From Acholeplasma sp. (lineage in GTDB: Bacteria; Bacillota_I; Bacilli_A; Acholeplasmatales; Acholeplasmataceae), in contig QZKD01000038.1 of the NCBI GenBank assembly GCA_003605085.1, positions 1 through 64,000 of the forward strand: a DNA stretch of 64,000 nucleotides, read 5' to 3'. Positions 51,833-59,713 of the stretch are shown one piece after another. Positions within the stretch are counted from its first letter, which is position 1, and each line of letters begins with the position of its first letter. A program made the translations under genes and the position numbers. The notes under the pieces are model-generated. The model had not been told where the DNA came from and did not search any database. It was given only the letters and a program-made list of their open reading frames with translations.

Positions 51833-53585
51833 GTACCTTCTCAAGTTCATCAATGAGGACATTAAAACGCTCTACAACGGCCATAAAAGTGTCTTTGGAT
51901 GTGAGATCTGCTCCGGCTTTAGCAGCTTGATTGACAGGATAATCGGAACCACCTGATTTGAGGAGACCTAAATACTTATCCATTGCATTAGCTTCACCCT
52001 TCTTAACATTCGCATAAATCTTTAAAGATGCACTGTAGGATGTTGCATATTGATAGACATAAAACGGTGTATAGAAGAGGTGAGGTATATAGGCCCAAAC
52101 ATATTCTTTTCCATTTTCTGTAGTGATATCAAGATCATAGTAATGCTTATATAAATCGATCATGATTTTTGATAAAGATTGATAAGTGATGGGGACACCT
52201 TGTTCGACAAGTTTATTGGCTTCATATTCATAGGTCGCAAATAATGTCTGGCGATAGAAGGTTGCCATAATACCATCGATAGCATTTTCTAAGAGGGCAA
52301 TCTTTTGTTCTTTAGAAGTAGCTTTCTTTAAAAGATAATCGAGTAGTACATGCTCATTAAATGTGGATGCAATTTCAGCAACAAAGATGGTGTAATCTGC
52401 AATGGGCATCGGTTGATTCGCATTAGAAAAAATCGTATGCGCACTATGACCAGCTTCATGGGCAAGTGTGAAGACTGAATCCAATGTTTCATCATGATTA
52501 AGTAAGATATAAGGATGGAATCCATACAGTCCTGAAGAATACGCACCTGTTCGTTTACCCTCTTGAGGATATGCATCGACAAAGCCATCTTTAACCGCTT
52601 CTTTTTGGTTTTTGACATATTCTGGATGCATCCCTTCAATGGCTTCAAAGAAGAGAGATCTTGCTTGGTCAAAGGGATATTTGTTGTCATCTTTAGCCAG
52701 TTTCATGAAACGATCATAGGTATGATACGTATCTAGTTTTAAATATTTCTTTCTTAATGCAATATAGCGCTTAATAGGTGCAGTATTTTCATAAGCGACA
52801 TCTTTAAGATTATGGTAGACAGAAGTGGGGATATTGTTACCAAAAAGTGCTGCTTCAAGTGAACTGCCATATTTTCTTGATTTATAATTCGCTGCAAGTT
52901 GTTGCAACACAAGATTATAAGCACTCGCAAAAGCTGCGCGATTTTCTTTGTAGCGTTTGAAAGCAGCTTCAAAGACTAAACGGCGATCGTCTGCTGATTC
53001 AAGTTCGCCTAGCATAGCACGGTAATTCGATTGTGTGACAAAAACTTCTTTTCCATCACTTAGGATTACTTTTTCATCCTGACGATCAATGATGGCAAGT
53101 GATTGATAAAGTGATGAAGGGACATTTCTTGTCGGACTAAAGAAAGAGAGAAGTTGTTCTTGATCGGTTGATAAGACATGTTTTTGTTGATGAAAGAGTT
53201 GTTCCATAGGGAATTTGTAATTCTTTAGGAATGCATCACTTTCGACAAATTCCATGACCTTTACTTCACCTAAACCGATGAGTTCTGGTGAAACGAAAGA
53301 TGTTTTTTGTGAAAGTTGTGAGAAGAGTAACATCAATTGTTGATTCTTTGCTGACTTATCCGTATCTTTAAGGTTTAGATCACTGTTTAAGTGAATATAA
53401 CCATATAAACGATAAAGCAACTTGGTAGCTTCTTCCTCAGCGACATAAAAAGCACGAAATGATTCAAGTTCATGAAGTTTACCCTTAAATGAACCTAAGG
53501 TATCAATATGTGCAGGTACTTTCTTTAAATCTTCTTCCCAAGCTTCGATACTTGGATAAAATGTTGATAAATCCCATTTTGACAT
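51822..53585 (-). CDS. pepF: Oligoendopeptidase F
   Basis: 587 residues, M3 metallopeptidase. Zinc site HEAGHSAHT (HExxH) in FTLAHEAGHSAH, GLYGFHPYILLNHDETLDSV before it, and the third ligand region (AEIASTFNEHVLLDYLL) after it. Cytoplasmic degradation of medium-length peptides; a natural partner for the peptides imported by Opp. AAGGAAG precedes the ATG. Confidence 0.94.
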   Translation of the reverse strand: MSKWDLSTFYPSIEAWEEDLKKVPAHIDTLGSFKGKLHELESFRAFYVAEEEATKLLYRLYGYIHLNSDLNLKDTDKSAKNQQLMLLFSQLSQKTSFVSPELIGLGEVKVMEFVESDAFLKNYKFPMEQLFHQQKHVLSTDQEQLLSFFSPTRNVPSSLYQSLAIIDRQDEKVILSDGKEVFVTQSNYRAMLGELESADDRRLVFEAAFKRYKENRAAFASAYNLVLQQLAANYKSRKYGSSLEAALFGNNIPTSVYHNLKDVAYENTAPIKRYIALRKKYLKLDTYHTYDRFMKLAKDDNKYPFDQARSLFFEAIEGMHPEYVKNQKEAVKDGFVDAYPQEGKRTGAYSSGLYGFHPYILLNHDETLDSVFTLAHEAGHSAHTIFSNANQPMPIADYTIFVAEIASTFNEHVLLDYLLKKATSKEQKIALLENAIDGIMATFYRQTLFATYEYEANKLVEQGVPITYQSLSKIMIDLYKHYYDLDITTENGKEYVWAYIPHLFYTPFYVYQYATSYSASLKIYANVKKGEANAMDKYLGLLKSGGSDYPVNQAAKAGADLTSKDTFMAVVERFNVLIDELEKVLEE

Positions 53586-53617
53586 AGACTTAGACTTCCT
53601 TTCTATACATTAATTTC

Positions 53618-53646
53618 ATTATAACCCATCTTAAAAAGTATGTCGA
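53618..53646 (-). promoter_or_regulatory. pepF promoter
   Basis: TCGACA (53646-53641), 17-nt spacer, TATAAT (53623-53618) on the minus strand. Confidence 0.65.
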
Positions 53647-53695
53647 ACTTCAAGGGATAAATTATGTAAAATCATCGAAAAATATGGATGTGATG

Positions 53696-53724
53696 TTGTA
53701 ATTTAGACTAAATAACGATATAAT
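53696..53724 (+). promoter_or_regulatory. spx promoter
   Basis: TTGTAA (53696-53701), 17-nt spacer, TATAAT (53719-53724). Confidence 0.65.
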
Positions 53725-53729
53725 TAAGC

Positions 53730-53790
53730 AACGGGACACCAGTTCCAGCAAGAACACAAAGTGCTATAGGCTAATACCTATGCTCCAGAA
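53730..53790 (+). promoter_or_regulatory. Hairpin-containing spx leader
   Basis: The leader holds GGGAC-ACCA-GTTCC and ATAGG-CTAATA-CCTAT hairpins before the ribosome site GAAGGAGG. No known riboswitch class is recognised. Confidence 0.4.
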
Positions 53791-53801
53791 GGAGGAAGAC
53801 A

Positions 53802-54275
53802 ATGATTACAATTTTTACCACACCAAGTTGTTCATCATGTCGGAAAGCGAAAAAGTGGCTTGATGATCATAAGATCTCTTATGAAGAAAAGAATCTGTTT
53901 AATCAACGCATTACTCAACAAGATATCGATCGGATGCTTGAAAATGCAGAAAACGGATTTGAAGACATCATCTCAACACGCTCTAAGATATTTAAAGAAC
54001 AATCACTCGATGTTGAGGATATGCGTATCAGTGAGCTCAAACAGTTCATCATCGACAATCCATCTGTCTTGAAGCGACCCATCATTATTGATGGTGATAA
54101 AATGCAAGTCGGATACAATGATGAAGAAATTCGAGTATTTATTCCAAAGCGGTTACGTGAACTCATCATGTGTGTCGATTGCCCTCAAGGTGAATATTGT
54201 GATTATCAAAGTGCCCTGAAGCGTTACTTTGATGAGATCAAACAAGAAATCCAAAGAAGTAAAAATAACGCATAA
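53802..54275 (+). CDS. spx: Spx-family transcription regulator
   Basis: 157 residues, thioredoxin-like ArsC/Spx fold. The redox switch CSSC (SCSSCRKAKKWL) and the RSKIFKEQ and KRPIIIDGDKMQVGYNDEEIRVFIPK blocks mark Spx rather than an arsenate reductase. It binds the alpha C-terminal domain of RNA polymerase and responds to disulfide stress. It has extra C-terminal cysteines (MCVDCPQGEYC) that are unusual and may bind metal. Confidence 0.88.
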   Translation: MITIFTTPSCSSCRKAKKWLDDHKISYEEKNLFNQRITQQDIDRMLENAENGFEDIISTRSKIFKEQSLDVEDMRISELKQFIIDNPSVLKRPIIIDGDKMQVGYNDEEIRVFIPKRLRELIMCVDCPQGEYCDYQSALKRYFDEIKQEIQRSKNNA

Positions 54276-54280
54276 AAAAA

Positions 54281-54307
54281 GGAACTCGTCTGAGTTCCTG
54301 CTTTTTT
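54281..54307. terminator. Bidirectional terminator after spx
   Basis: GGAACTC-GTCT-GAGTTCC stem with T6 on the plus strand and A7 (T on minus) on the other side. Confidence 0.85.
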
Positions 54308-54707
54308 ATTTGACAGGCTTATCTAGTAAGCTATTGAGTTTGAGATAGGTGAAGAAACCTATACCAAATGATCCAACGAGTAATGCAAAGGTTAGCACAT
54401 AAAATGTACGAACCATGGGAGCTCTCGATGATATAACTGGAATTGCACCATTGAGAACACCTGCAGATTCTAAATGGACACCGAAGAGAAATACCAGGAC
54501 AACGGATGCTGCTAATAAGAATCCCTTATCTTCAAAATACCATCCAACCCAAACTAAGATTGTCGGTACCAAAAAGTACATAAAGGATGGAATGGCGAAT
54601 TCTCCGTAATTAGGGAACCATACAAAAGCACGGACCACTAGCGATAGAATTAAGAGGATTGACACAATAAGTGCTGTGATAAAATACAATTGACTACGTT
54701 CTTTCAT
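54306..54707 (-). CDS. Small four-helix membrane protein, unknown
   Basis: 133 residues with four hydrophobic segments (about 8-28, 42-58, 65-85, 104-124) and short polar ends. No family recognised. GGAGGG is 3-4 nt before the ATG. It is a single-gene unit with a strong promoter overlaid by an 18-bp palindrome. Confidence 0.7.
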   Translation of the reverse strand: MKERSQLYFITALIVSILLILSLVVRAFVWFPNYGEFAIPSFMYFLVPTILVWVGWYFEDKGFLLAASVVLVFLFGVHLESAGVLNGAIPVISSRAPMVRTFYVLTFALLVGSFGIGFFTYLKLNSLLDKPVK

Positions 54708-54728
54708 AGGCCCTCCAAGCGTTGATTT

Positions 54729-54766
54729 ACATATAATATTATATGTTTTATCACTAATAAAGTCAA
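54729..54766 (-). promoter_or_regulatory. Promoter within an 18-bp palindrome
   Basis: TTGACT (54766-54761), 17-nt spacer, TATAAT (54743-54738) on the minus strand. ACATATAATATTATATGT (54729-54746) is a perfect 18-bp inverted repeat covering the -10. Confidence 0.7.
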
Positions 54767-54860
54767 TGTATACTTATGTATAATGGCTCTATTTCGTGAA
54801 AAAACAGACATTGAAATTAGATATTAATCTTTTTGAAACTATTAATGAAATTTTTTCATG

Positions 54861-54889
54861 AAAAAAAGCAACCTCAATGGAGAGGCTGC
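54861..54889 (-). terminator. Terminator of the CYTH gene
   Basis: Minus-strand stem GCAGCCTC / GAGGTTGC (one G-T pair) and seven T. Confidence 0.75.
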
Positions 54890-54895
54890 ATATCT

Positions 54896-55447
54896 TTATC
54901 TGCGGCACATGAACGCGCGTTCACTCTTGCGTTTGGTTTGAATATATTGAATCCCATATTCATCTAAAAACTTCTTGAAGACTTTTTCGCCCTCATCGTA
55001 ATTATCTACTTCATACTCTACTTCGTAATCGATGACATTGCAATAATCACAGCGATCAAGGAAGAGTGTTCCTCCTTGGTAAGGTGTGCTAACTCTATAA
55101 TTATCTAATGAAACTTTGAAAGTGACAAAGAAATCGATATCATCAAAGAAATCTTTCGTGTTAAAACCGTGTTCAATCATGTGTCTGGCTTGATCAGGTT
55201 GTAGCAACACATGACTTTCAAAAGCACCATGCTCACTTTGACTCTTCAAAGTAACCTTATAGTGATTTTCGCTCTTTTGTCTGATTCTTAAAACGACATT
55301 TTGTTGGTTTAAAGAATAATCATCTGTATCAAAATAATGATTGACCTGTTTGAACACATTATTTTCAAGATGAAACTTTTTGAGAAGTTCTTCGTATTTT
55401 TCGTGCGAGATGCATGTCTTAAATTCGATTTCGATATTCTTGGTCAT
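54896..55447 (-). CDS. CYTH-domain protein (YjbK-like triphosphatase)
   Basis: 183 residues from the ATG at 55447. CYTH fold: EIEFK near the start (the ExExK motif), VLRIRQK, HYKVTLKSQSE, and DRCDYCNVIDYEVEYEVDNYDEGEKVFKKFLDEYGI. It probably cleaves inorganic triphosphate or a related substrate in the cytoplasm; in Bacillus YjbK is the nearest relative. Divergent from gapA. Confidence 0.82.
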   Translation of the reverse strand: MTKNIEIEFKTCISHEKYEELLKKFHLENNVFKQVNHYFDTDDYSLNQQNVVLRIRQKSENHYKVTLKSQSEHGAFESHVLLQPDQARHMIEHGFNTKDFFDDIDFFVTFKVSLDNYRVSTPYQGGTLFLDRCDYCNVIDYEVEYEVDNYDEGEKVFKKFLDEYGIQYIQTKRKSERAFMCRR

Positions 55448-55525
55448 GGTCATCACCTTTTCTCTATTCTTGGCCCAACCTTACGCGCCGTATTTATTAT
55501 ATCAAATGAGGACTCTAAAAGGAAG

Positions 55526-55539
55526 AAAAAACGTTTACA
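55526..55539. promoter_or_regulatory. cre-like CcpA site upstream of gapA
   Basis: AAAAAACGTTTACA matches 9 of 11 fixed positions, 46 nt upstream of the gapA -10. Confidence 0.45.
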
Positions 55540-55563
55540 TTGATGAACACGGTTTCATTATAG

Positions 55564-55591
55564 TTGAAATTATCATCTGAAATGGTAAAAT
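55564..55591 (+). promoter_or_regulatory. gapA promoter
   Basis: TTGAAA, 16-nt spacer, TAAAAT. Confidence 0.65.
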
Positions 55592-55630
55592 AAGAGGGAT
55601 GAAGAAAACTATTCTTAGGAGGAATAAAAC

Positions 55631-56644
55631 ATGGCAATTCGCGTAGCTATTAACGGCTTCGGTCGTATTGGTCGCCTTGCATTTAGATTGATGGCAGACG
55701 ATCCAAGATTTAATGTTGTAGGTATTAATGATTTAACCGATGCAGAAACACTTGCATACTTAACCAAGTATGACACTGCACAAGGTACTTTCAAAGTAGA
55801 TTCCGTCACTTTTGAAGGATCTAATCTCGTCGTAGATGGTAAGGCAATCCCTATTTTTGCAGAAAAAGATCCCAAAGCACTCCCCTGGGGTAAACTCAAT
55901 GTCGATGTTGTCTTAGAATGTACTGGCCTTTTCACCGATGAAGTGAAAGCTGGATGGCATTTAGAAGCAGGTGCAAAGAAAGTTGTCATTTCTGCTCCAG
56001 CATCAGGAAACGTCAAGACCATCGTGTTTAACGTCAATGACAATACGCTTGATGGAACTGAAAACATTTTATCTGGCGCATCTTGCACCACAAACTGCTT
56101 AGCACCTATCGCGAAAGTCTTAGATGACAATTTCGGTATCGTAGGCGGTATGATGACTACCATACACGCATATACCAATGACCAATCCTTAATGGATCAA
56201 CCCCACAAGAAGGGTATCCTTTCCAGAAGAGGAAGAGCTGCAGCAGCAAGTATCATTCCATCTTCTACCGGTGCAGCAAAAGCAATCGGTTTAGTTTTAC
56301 CACAACTCAAAGGTAAACTCGACGGTACAGCACTCCGTGTACCAACGATTACTGGATCTGTTGTTGACTTAACAGTCGAAGTGAAAAAGCATACGACATT
56401 AGAAGAAATTGATGCAGCTTTTAGAGCAGCAGCCAATGAAACATTAGCTTATTGTGCAGATCCTATCGTTTCATCTGATGTGATCGGTACACATTATGGT
56501 TCTGTCTATGATGCACACACCACTCAAATCGTGAATTATGGTGATCGTCAACTCGTTAAAGTCATGGCATGGTATGACAATGAAATGAGTTACACAGCAC
56601 AGCTCATCAGAACAGTAGGTAAGCTTGCAAGCTTAATTAAGTAA
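55631..56644 (+). CDS. gapA: Glyceraldehyde-3-phosphate dehydrogenase
   Basis: 337 residues. NAD-binding [13 protein letters not shown], catalytic Cys152 in [28 protein letters not shown], and [12 protein letters not shown] near the end. RBS AGGAGGA. Glycolytic enzyme; it is away from the pgk-tpiA operon and has its own promoter with a cre-like site. Confidence 0.97.
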   Translation: MAIRVAINGFGRIGRLAFRLMADDPRFNVVGINDLTDAETLAYLTKYDTAQGTFKVDSVTFEGSNLVVDGKAIPIFAEKDPKALPWGKLNVDVVLECTGLFTDEVKAGWHLEAGAKKVVISAPASGNVKTIVFNVNDNTLDGTENILSGASCTTNCLAPIAKVLDDNFGIVGGMMTTIHAYTNDQSLMDQPHKKGILSRRGRAAAASIIPSSTGAAKAIGLVLPQLKGKLDGTALRVPTITGSVVDLTVEVKKHTTLEEIDAAFRAAANETLAYCADPIVSSDVIGTHYGSVYDAHTTQIVNYGDRQLVKVMAWYDNEMSYTAQLIRTVGKLASLIK

Positions 56645-56662
56645 TCATAACTATAATCACAA

Positions 56663-56695
56663 AACGCTAAATTGATGATAATTTGGCGTTTTTTT
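56663..56695 (+). terminator. gapA terminator
   Basis: AACGCTAAATT / AATTTGGCGTT stem (one G-T pair) with loop GATGAT and T-run. Confidence 0.85.
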
Positions 56696-56756
56696 CTTAA
56701 ATATGGGATATTTACATAAAAATTACATATATATTAATTAAATTATATCGTTTTTG

Positions 56757-56785
56757 TTGACAATGCAAGAATTCAAAGGTATAAT
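56757..56785 (+). promoter_or_regulatory. Promoter of the c-di-GMP riboswitch/matrix cassette
   Basis: Consensus TTGACA and TATAAT with a 17-nt spacer, 50 bases before the aptamer core. Confidence 0.85.
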
Positions 56786-56827
56786 GATAGGGAAAATAAG
56801 GAAAATATCCTGTTTTCTAAATTATTT

Positions 56828-56904
56828 AGTATGTTAAAGGCAAAACTAGGGTAACCTAGTGACGCAAAGCTATAGGGCCCTACGGGGTAGCCAGTTGTCA
56901 TATG
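56828..56904 (+). promoter_or_regulatory. Class I cyclic-di-GMP riboswitch (GEMM-I)
   Basis: The aptamer core is AAAGGCAAAACTAGG, a GTAA tetraloop (P2, ACTAGG/CCTAGT), GTGACGCAAAGCTATAGG, a second hairpin closing as GGGTAGCCAGTTGTC, that is, the GEMM-I order with its conserved GGCAAA, GACGCAAAGC and GTAGCCAG strings. P1 is closed by AGTATG/CATAT. The 3' side CCAGTTGTCA can also pair with TGACAATTGG (56941-56950). Confidence 0.93.
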
Positions 56905-56940
56905 AAACCGTCTATTTTTAAGTAGACTGGGATTCTGCGT

Positions 56941-57004
56941 TGACAATTGGTATTTTTTGTAAAAAAACCAAGTCATCGTGAAATTCCGCGATGATTTATT
57001 TTTT
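56941..57004 (+). terminator. Expression platform: antiterminator partner and terminator
   Basis: TGACAATTGG (56941-56950) can pair with the aptamer 3' strand; TTGGT/ACCAA and then CATCG/CGATG (56974-56993) plus T-rich tail (56995-57004) form the terminator. The next ribosome site is at 57011. Whether c-di-GMP turns expression on or off cannot be read with certainty. Confidence 0.65.
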
Positions 57005-57024
57005 ACCGAAGGGAGAGGAGATCC

Positions 57025-57612
57025 TTGAACACTGGTAAAAAGATTGTTCCAATTGCGATTATCATCATGTTAGTGGTCGCATTAGGCTTTACTTCAACTG
57101 CAGCTTTTGCGTATTGGCAAGACGTCAGTAGAGTCGGGAACGTCGTTATCAGATTTGATGGTGAAGATGCCAACTTAATCGTACAAGAGGTTTCGAGTCC
57201 ATTTTCGGGAAGGTTAGTCCCTGAAGGTTACGTCTACTTTGAAAATGATGTAGATCAGGTCACGTTTGAATACGATGTCAGCATCGATCAAACACTCGTT
57301 CAGACGATGAATCTGAATGTCGAAACACTCAATATTAAAATTGGTGACTCAGATGAATATGCACATCTTGTGGATATTCAAGTGGGACCAGCAAAGGGCA
57401 GCTTTGAGTACGAAATCTTCAACAGCGTTGTCACTGTCACCATTGTAATTAGACTGATTGAACCGATTGATGCGGTTGAAGCAGCCGAAAAGGGATTTGA
57501 TCCCAGTTTAGTCAATGTTGATGACTCTGAAGCAGCATATGAGATCATCAAAGGCGAAACAATAACATTTGATATATTGTTTAGCGTGACACCTAGAGTA
57601 ACAACTGAGTAG
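57025..57612 (+). CDS. TasA/CalY-like secreted protein 1
   Basis: 195 residues from a TTG (57025) supported by AGGAG 4 nt upstream. The signal segment VPIAIIIMLVVALGFTSTAAFAYWQD is of the SipW type: hydrophobic, Ala-rich, ending AFAYW before the mature beta-rich protein. The mature domain (FDGEDANLIVQEVSS, GYVYFENDVDQVTFEYDVSIDQTL, TITFDILFSVT) has the alternating strands of TasA/camelysin-like jelly-roll proteins. The expected role is an extracellular fibre or matrix component released by a SipW-like peptidase encoded downstream. Directly downstream of the c-di-GMP riboswitch. Confidence 0.8.
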   Translation: MNTGKKIVPIAIIIMLVVALGFTSTAAFAYWQDVSRVGNVVIRFDGEDANLIVQEVSSPFSGRLVPEGYVYFENDVDQVTFEYDVSIDQTLVQTMNLNVETLNIKIGDSDEYAHLVDIQVGPAKGSFEYEIFNSVVTVTIVIRLIEPIDAVEAAEKGFDPSLVNVDDSEAAYEIIKGETITFDILFSVTPRVTTE

Positions 57613-57666
57613 TATTAAGAAAAAATAAAAATAAAAAATAGAAAAAGGAAATTTAAGGAGAAAATT

Positions 57667-58236
57667 ATGAAAAAGAGAAGTTTATTAATCGTTATGTTAG
57701 TTATGTTAGCATTGGTGACCTCAGGGTTTACATATGCATTCTGGGCAGCTTCTGTTACTGGAAATAATGATACAGCAGTTGGTTCAGTGGAAATCGGTCA
57801 AGGTTCTGCAGTTACAACGACTGTACTAGTAGGTGATGAAACAAGTGCTGGATTATTAGTTCCAACAGGATATCAAAATGGTACTACTACATTTAATCAA
57901 ATTACATTAACATTTGATGTTGATTGGACAGCGGATGCTAGTGGCGCTGCAGGTACAACAGGTACTTTAGTTGTTGATGTTGTTGAAACAAGTTTTGATA
58001 TTTTAGATGATTTGGATGTAACAACAGGATTAACTGATGTTCAAATTGACGCAATGTTCGATGTTGTTGTAACATCTGGGAATAATGCATCTATGACTAT
58101 TGGTGGATCACAAGCGGTTGTAATTACCATCACTTTTGCAAATGAACCAGCCTCTTCAGCTATTTATGATGCAGTTGCTAATGGAACATTCGTATTTGAT
58201 GTTACATTTACTTTAGGTTCTATCGTATTGCCATAG
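57667..58236 (+). CDS. TasA/CalY-like secreted protein 2
   Basis: 189 residues. N-terminal KKRSLLIVMLVMLALVTSGFTYAFWA is again a SipW-type signal (TYAFWAASVTG). The mature part is very rich in Thr, Val, Gly and Ala (VEIGQGSAVTTTVLVGDE, TGTLVVDVVE) with few charges; beta-sandwich expected. It has the highest A+T third positions of the cassette, unlike its neighbours. The gene follows the first by 54 bases with a good AAGGAG site. A short hairpin follows it. Confidence 0.8.
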   Translation: MKKRSLLIVMLVMLALVTSGFTYAFWAASVTGNNDTAVGSVEIGQGSAVTTTVLVGDETSAGLLVPTGYQNGTTTFNQITLTFDVDWTADASGAAGTTGTLVVDVVETSFDILDDLDVTTGLTDVQIDAMFDVVVTSGNNASMTIGGSQAVVITITFANEPASSAIYDAVANGTFVFDVTFTLGSIVLP

Positions 58237-58260
58237 TAGCATCTTTTTAATGACATATGA

Positions 58261-58286
58261 AAAGGCAGCCCGATAGAGCTGCCTTT
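58261..58286 (+). terminator. Probable terminator after fibre gene 2
   Basis: AAAGGCAGC / GCTGCCTTT stem with an eight-base loop; T-tail is weak (ATATTTG). Confidence 0.6.
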
Positions 58287-58427
58287 ATATTTGATTAAAT
58301 CAAGTGATATTATTAAAGCCATCAACGTAACTGTATCAATTCAGTTATCGTTAAACTTATAACGTTAGTTGAAATGCAATAAAAAACCAAAAACAAAAGA
58401 AACATACACAAATTATTGATTTTATGG

Positions 58428-58433
58428 TATAAT
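58428..58433 (+). promoter_or_regulatory. -10 element of the signal peptidase unit
   Basis: Perfect TATAAT 42 bases before the SipW gene start; -35 weak (TACACA at 17 nt). Confidence 0.5.
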
Positions 58434-58474
58434 TTCCTCGATATACACATCAATTCTCGAGGGGAATGATAATC

Positions 58475-59041
58475 ATGGAGTCCAAAACAAAACATATTGC
58501 CAAACAAATAGGATCAATTATCTTTTATTTAATTTCTGGATTATTGATTCTCTATATTTTGCTGGAATTATTTATTCCTGATATGACGATCAAAGTCTTT
58601 CAATTCAAACCCTTTGTCGTCATCACCGAAAGTATGGAACCCGTGATCAACGTAGATGACATGGTCATTGTCTATAATCCAAATGTTGATGAACTCGAAG
58701 TAGGAGATATCATCACTTTTCGAGCAGACATCAACTATGATGGCACAAAAGAAATCATCACACACTATATTTATTCCATAACTGAAAATACCGAAGGTGA
58801 ATTAGTCTTTAGAACCAATCGCTATGGCAGCGATGTAGCTGACACTTGGATTTTACAAGAAGGCGATGTCATTGGTGTTTATGGATTTAAGATTCCTCAA
58901 CTCGGTGTCTTTGTCAACTTTTTGAAGAGCCCATTTGGTATCGCAGCAATCGCGGTTAACGTCATTGTGATCGGTGCCATCGTGTATATCGTCAAATCAG
59001 GAAAGAAAGAAGCGGTCCAGCAAGAGAATAAGGAAGCTTAG
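58475..59041 (+). CDS. SipW-type signal peptidase I (copy 1)
   Basis: 188 residues from the ATG at 58475 (GAGGGG upstream). One N-terminal helix (IIFYLISGLLILYILLELF), then the ER-type peptidase motifs: catalytic Ser in ITESMEPVI, His in ITHYIYS (in place of the Lys of ordinary Lep enzymes), Asp/Gly in EGDVIGVY, and a C-terminal helix. SipW removes signal peptides of TasA-like proteins. Encoded after two such substrates. Confidence 0.88.
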   Translation: MESKTKHIAKQIGSIIFYLISGLLILYILLELFIPDMTIKVFQFKPFVVITESMEPVINVDDMVIVYNPNVDELEVGDIITFRADINYDGTKEIITHYIYSITENTEGELVFRTNRYGSDVADTWILQEGDVIGVYGFKIPQLGVFVNFLKSPFGIAAIAVNVIVIGAIVYIVKSGKKEAVQQENKEA

Positions 59042-59052
59042 GACGTGATCGC

Positions 59053-59670
59053 ATGCAAGATTTTTTGACAACTGAAGAACTGATTCATCGACTCAAACTT
59101 CAAGATACAGTTGTCACTGCTGTCGATGAAGTCAAAAAATCATTAAGTCGGAAAGAAAAGGTAAAGAAAACCTTTAAGACATTTTTCTGGGTAGCTGTTG
59201 TCCTCGCCATTCTTCACACCATTTATAGTATTATACCTATGGTGGTTGAACATCGCGCGATTGACCTATATGGTGGAAATCGGATTTTAGCGATCCCCAA
59301 TACTCAAGAACTTGATGAAGAATTACTAGGTGAAGTCATTTACGCAAAAAAATTCAAATTCGATGACATCGAAATTGGTGATCGCATCGTGATATATGGA
59401 AAATTTGGTTCTGATCGCTATTGGGTTGAACAAGTGGTTTCTATTGATGAATCAAGAAGAGAAATAGATACAACCTTTGGGTATTATATCCAAAACACAT
59501 ATAACGAAGCAGAAGTCATCGCCACATATGTTCGAAAAGCATCTCTACTAGGTACGGTGTATTATGTAGCATCAACACCCAGAGGATTTGTTTCATTACT
59601 TGCTATACAAGGTATCATACTGACCTTGATCTACTACTATTATATTCGTAAACAAGAAGACAAAAAGTGA
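59053..59670 (+). CDS. Signal-peptidase-like membrane protein without catalytic Ser
   Basis: 205 residues. A membrane helix (about 43-66) and a second at the end flank a domain that follows the SipW pattern: RILAIPNTQELDEELLGEVIYAKKFKFDDIEIGDRIVIYG, KASLLGTVYYVASTPRGFVSLLAI. Where SipW has ESMEPVI there is no Ser-Met-Glu-Pro, and the THY motif is also missing. So it is likely an inactive relative (pseudoenzyme). It lies between two intact copies and may act as partner, adaptor or regulator. The N-terminal 40 residues are charged and specific. Confidence 0.7.
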   Translation: MQDFLTTEELIHRLKLQDTVVTAVDEVKKSLSRKEKVKKTFKTFFWVAVVLAILHTIYSIIPMVVEHRAIDLYGGNRILAIPNTQELDEELLGEVIYAKKFKFDDIEIGDRIVIYGKFGSDRYWVEQVVSIDESRREIDTTFGYYIQNTYNEAEVIATYVRKASLLGTVYYVASTPRGFVSLLAIQGIILTLIYYYYIRKQEDKK

Positions 59671-59697
59671 ACCTTTTCTCAGTGAAAGGTTCTTTTA
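59669..59697 (+). terminator. Hairpin after the pseudo-signal-peptidase gene
   Basis: GAACCTTT / AAAGGTTC stem and TTTTATT; overlaps the stop codon. It may reduce expression of the third peptidase gene. Confidence 0.6.
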
Positions 59698-59713
59698 TTA
59701 GGAGTCTATGAAG

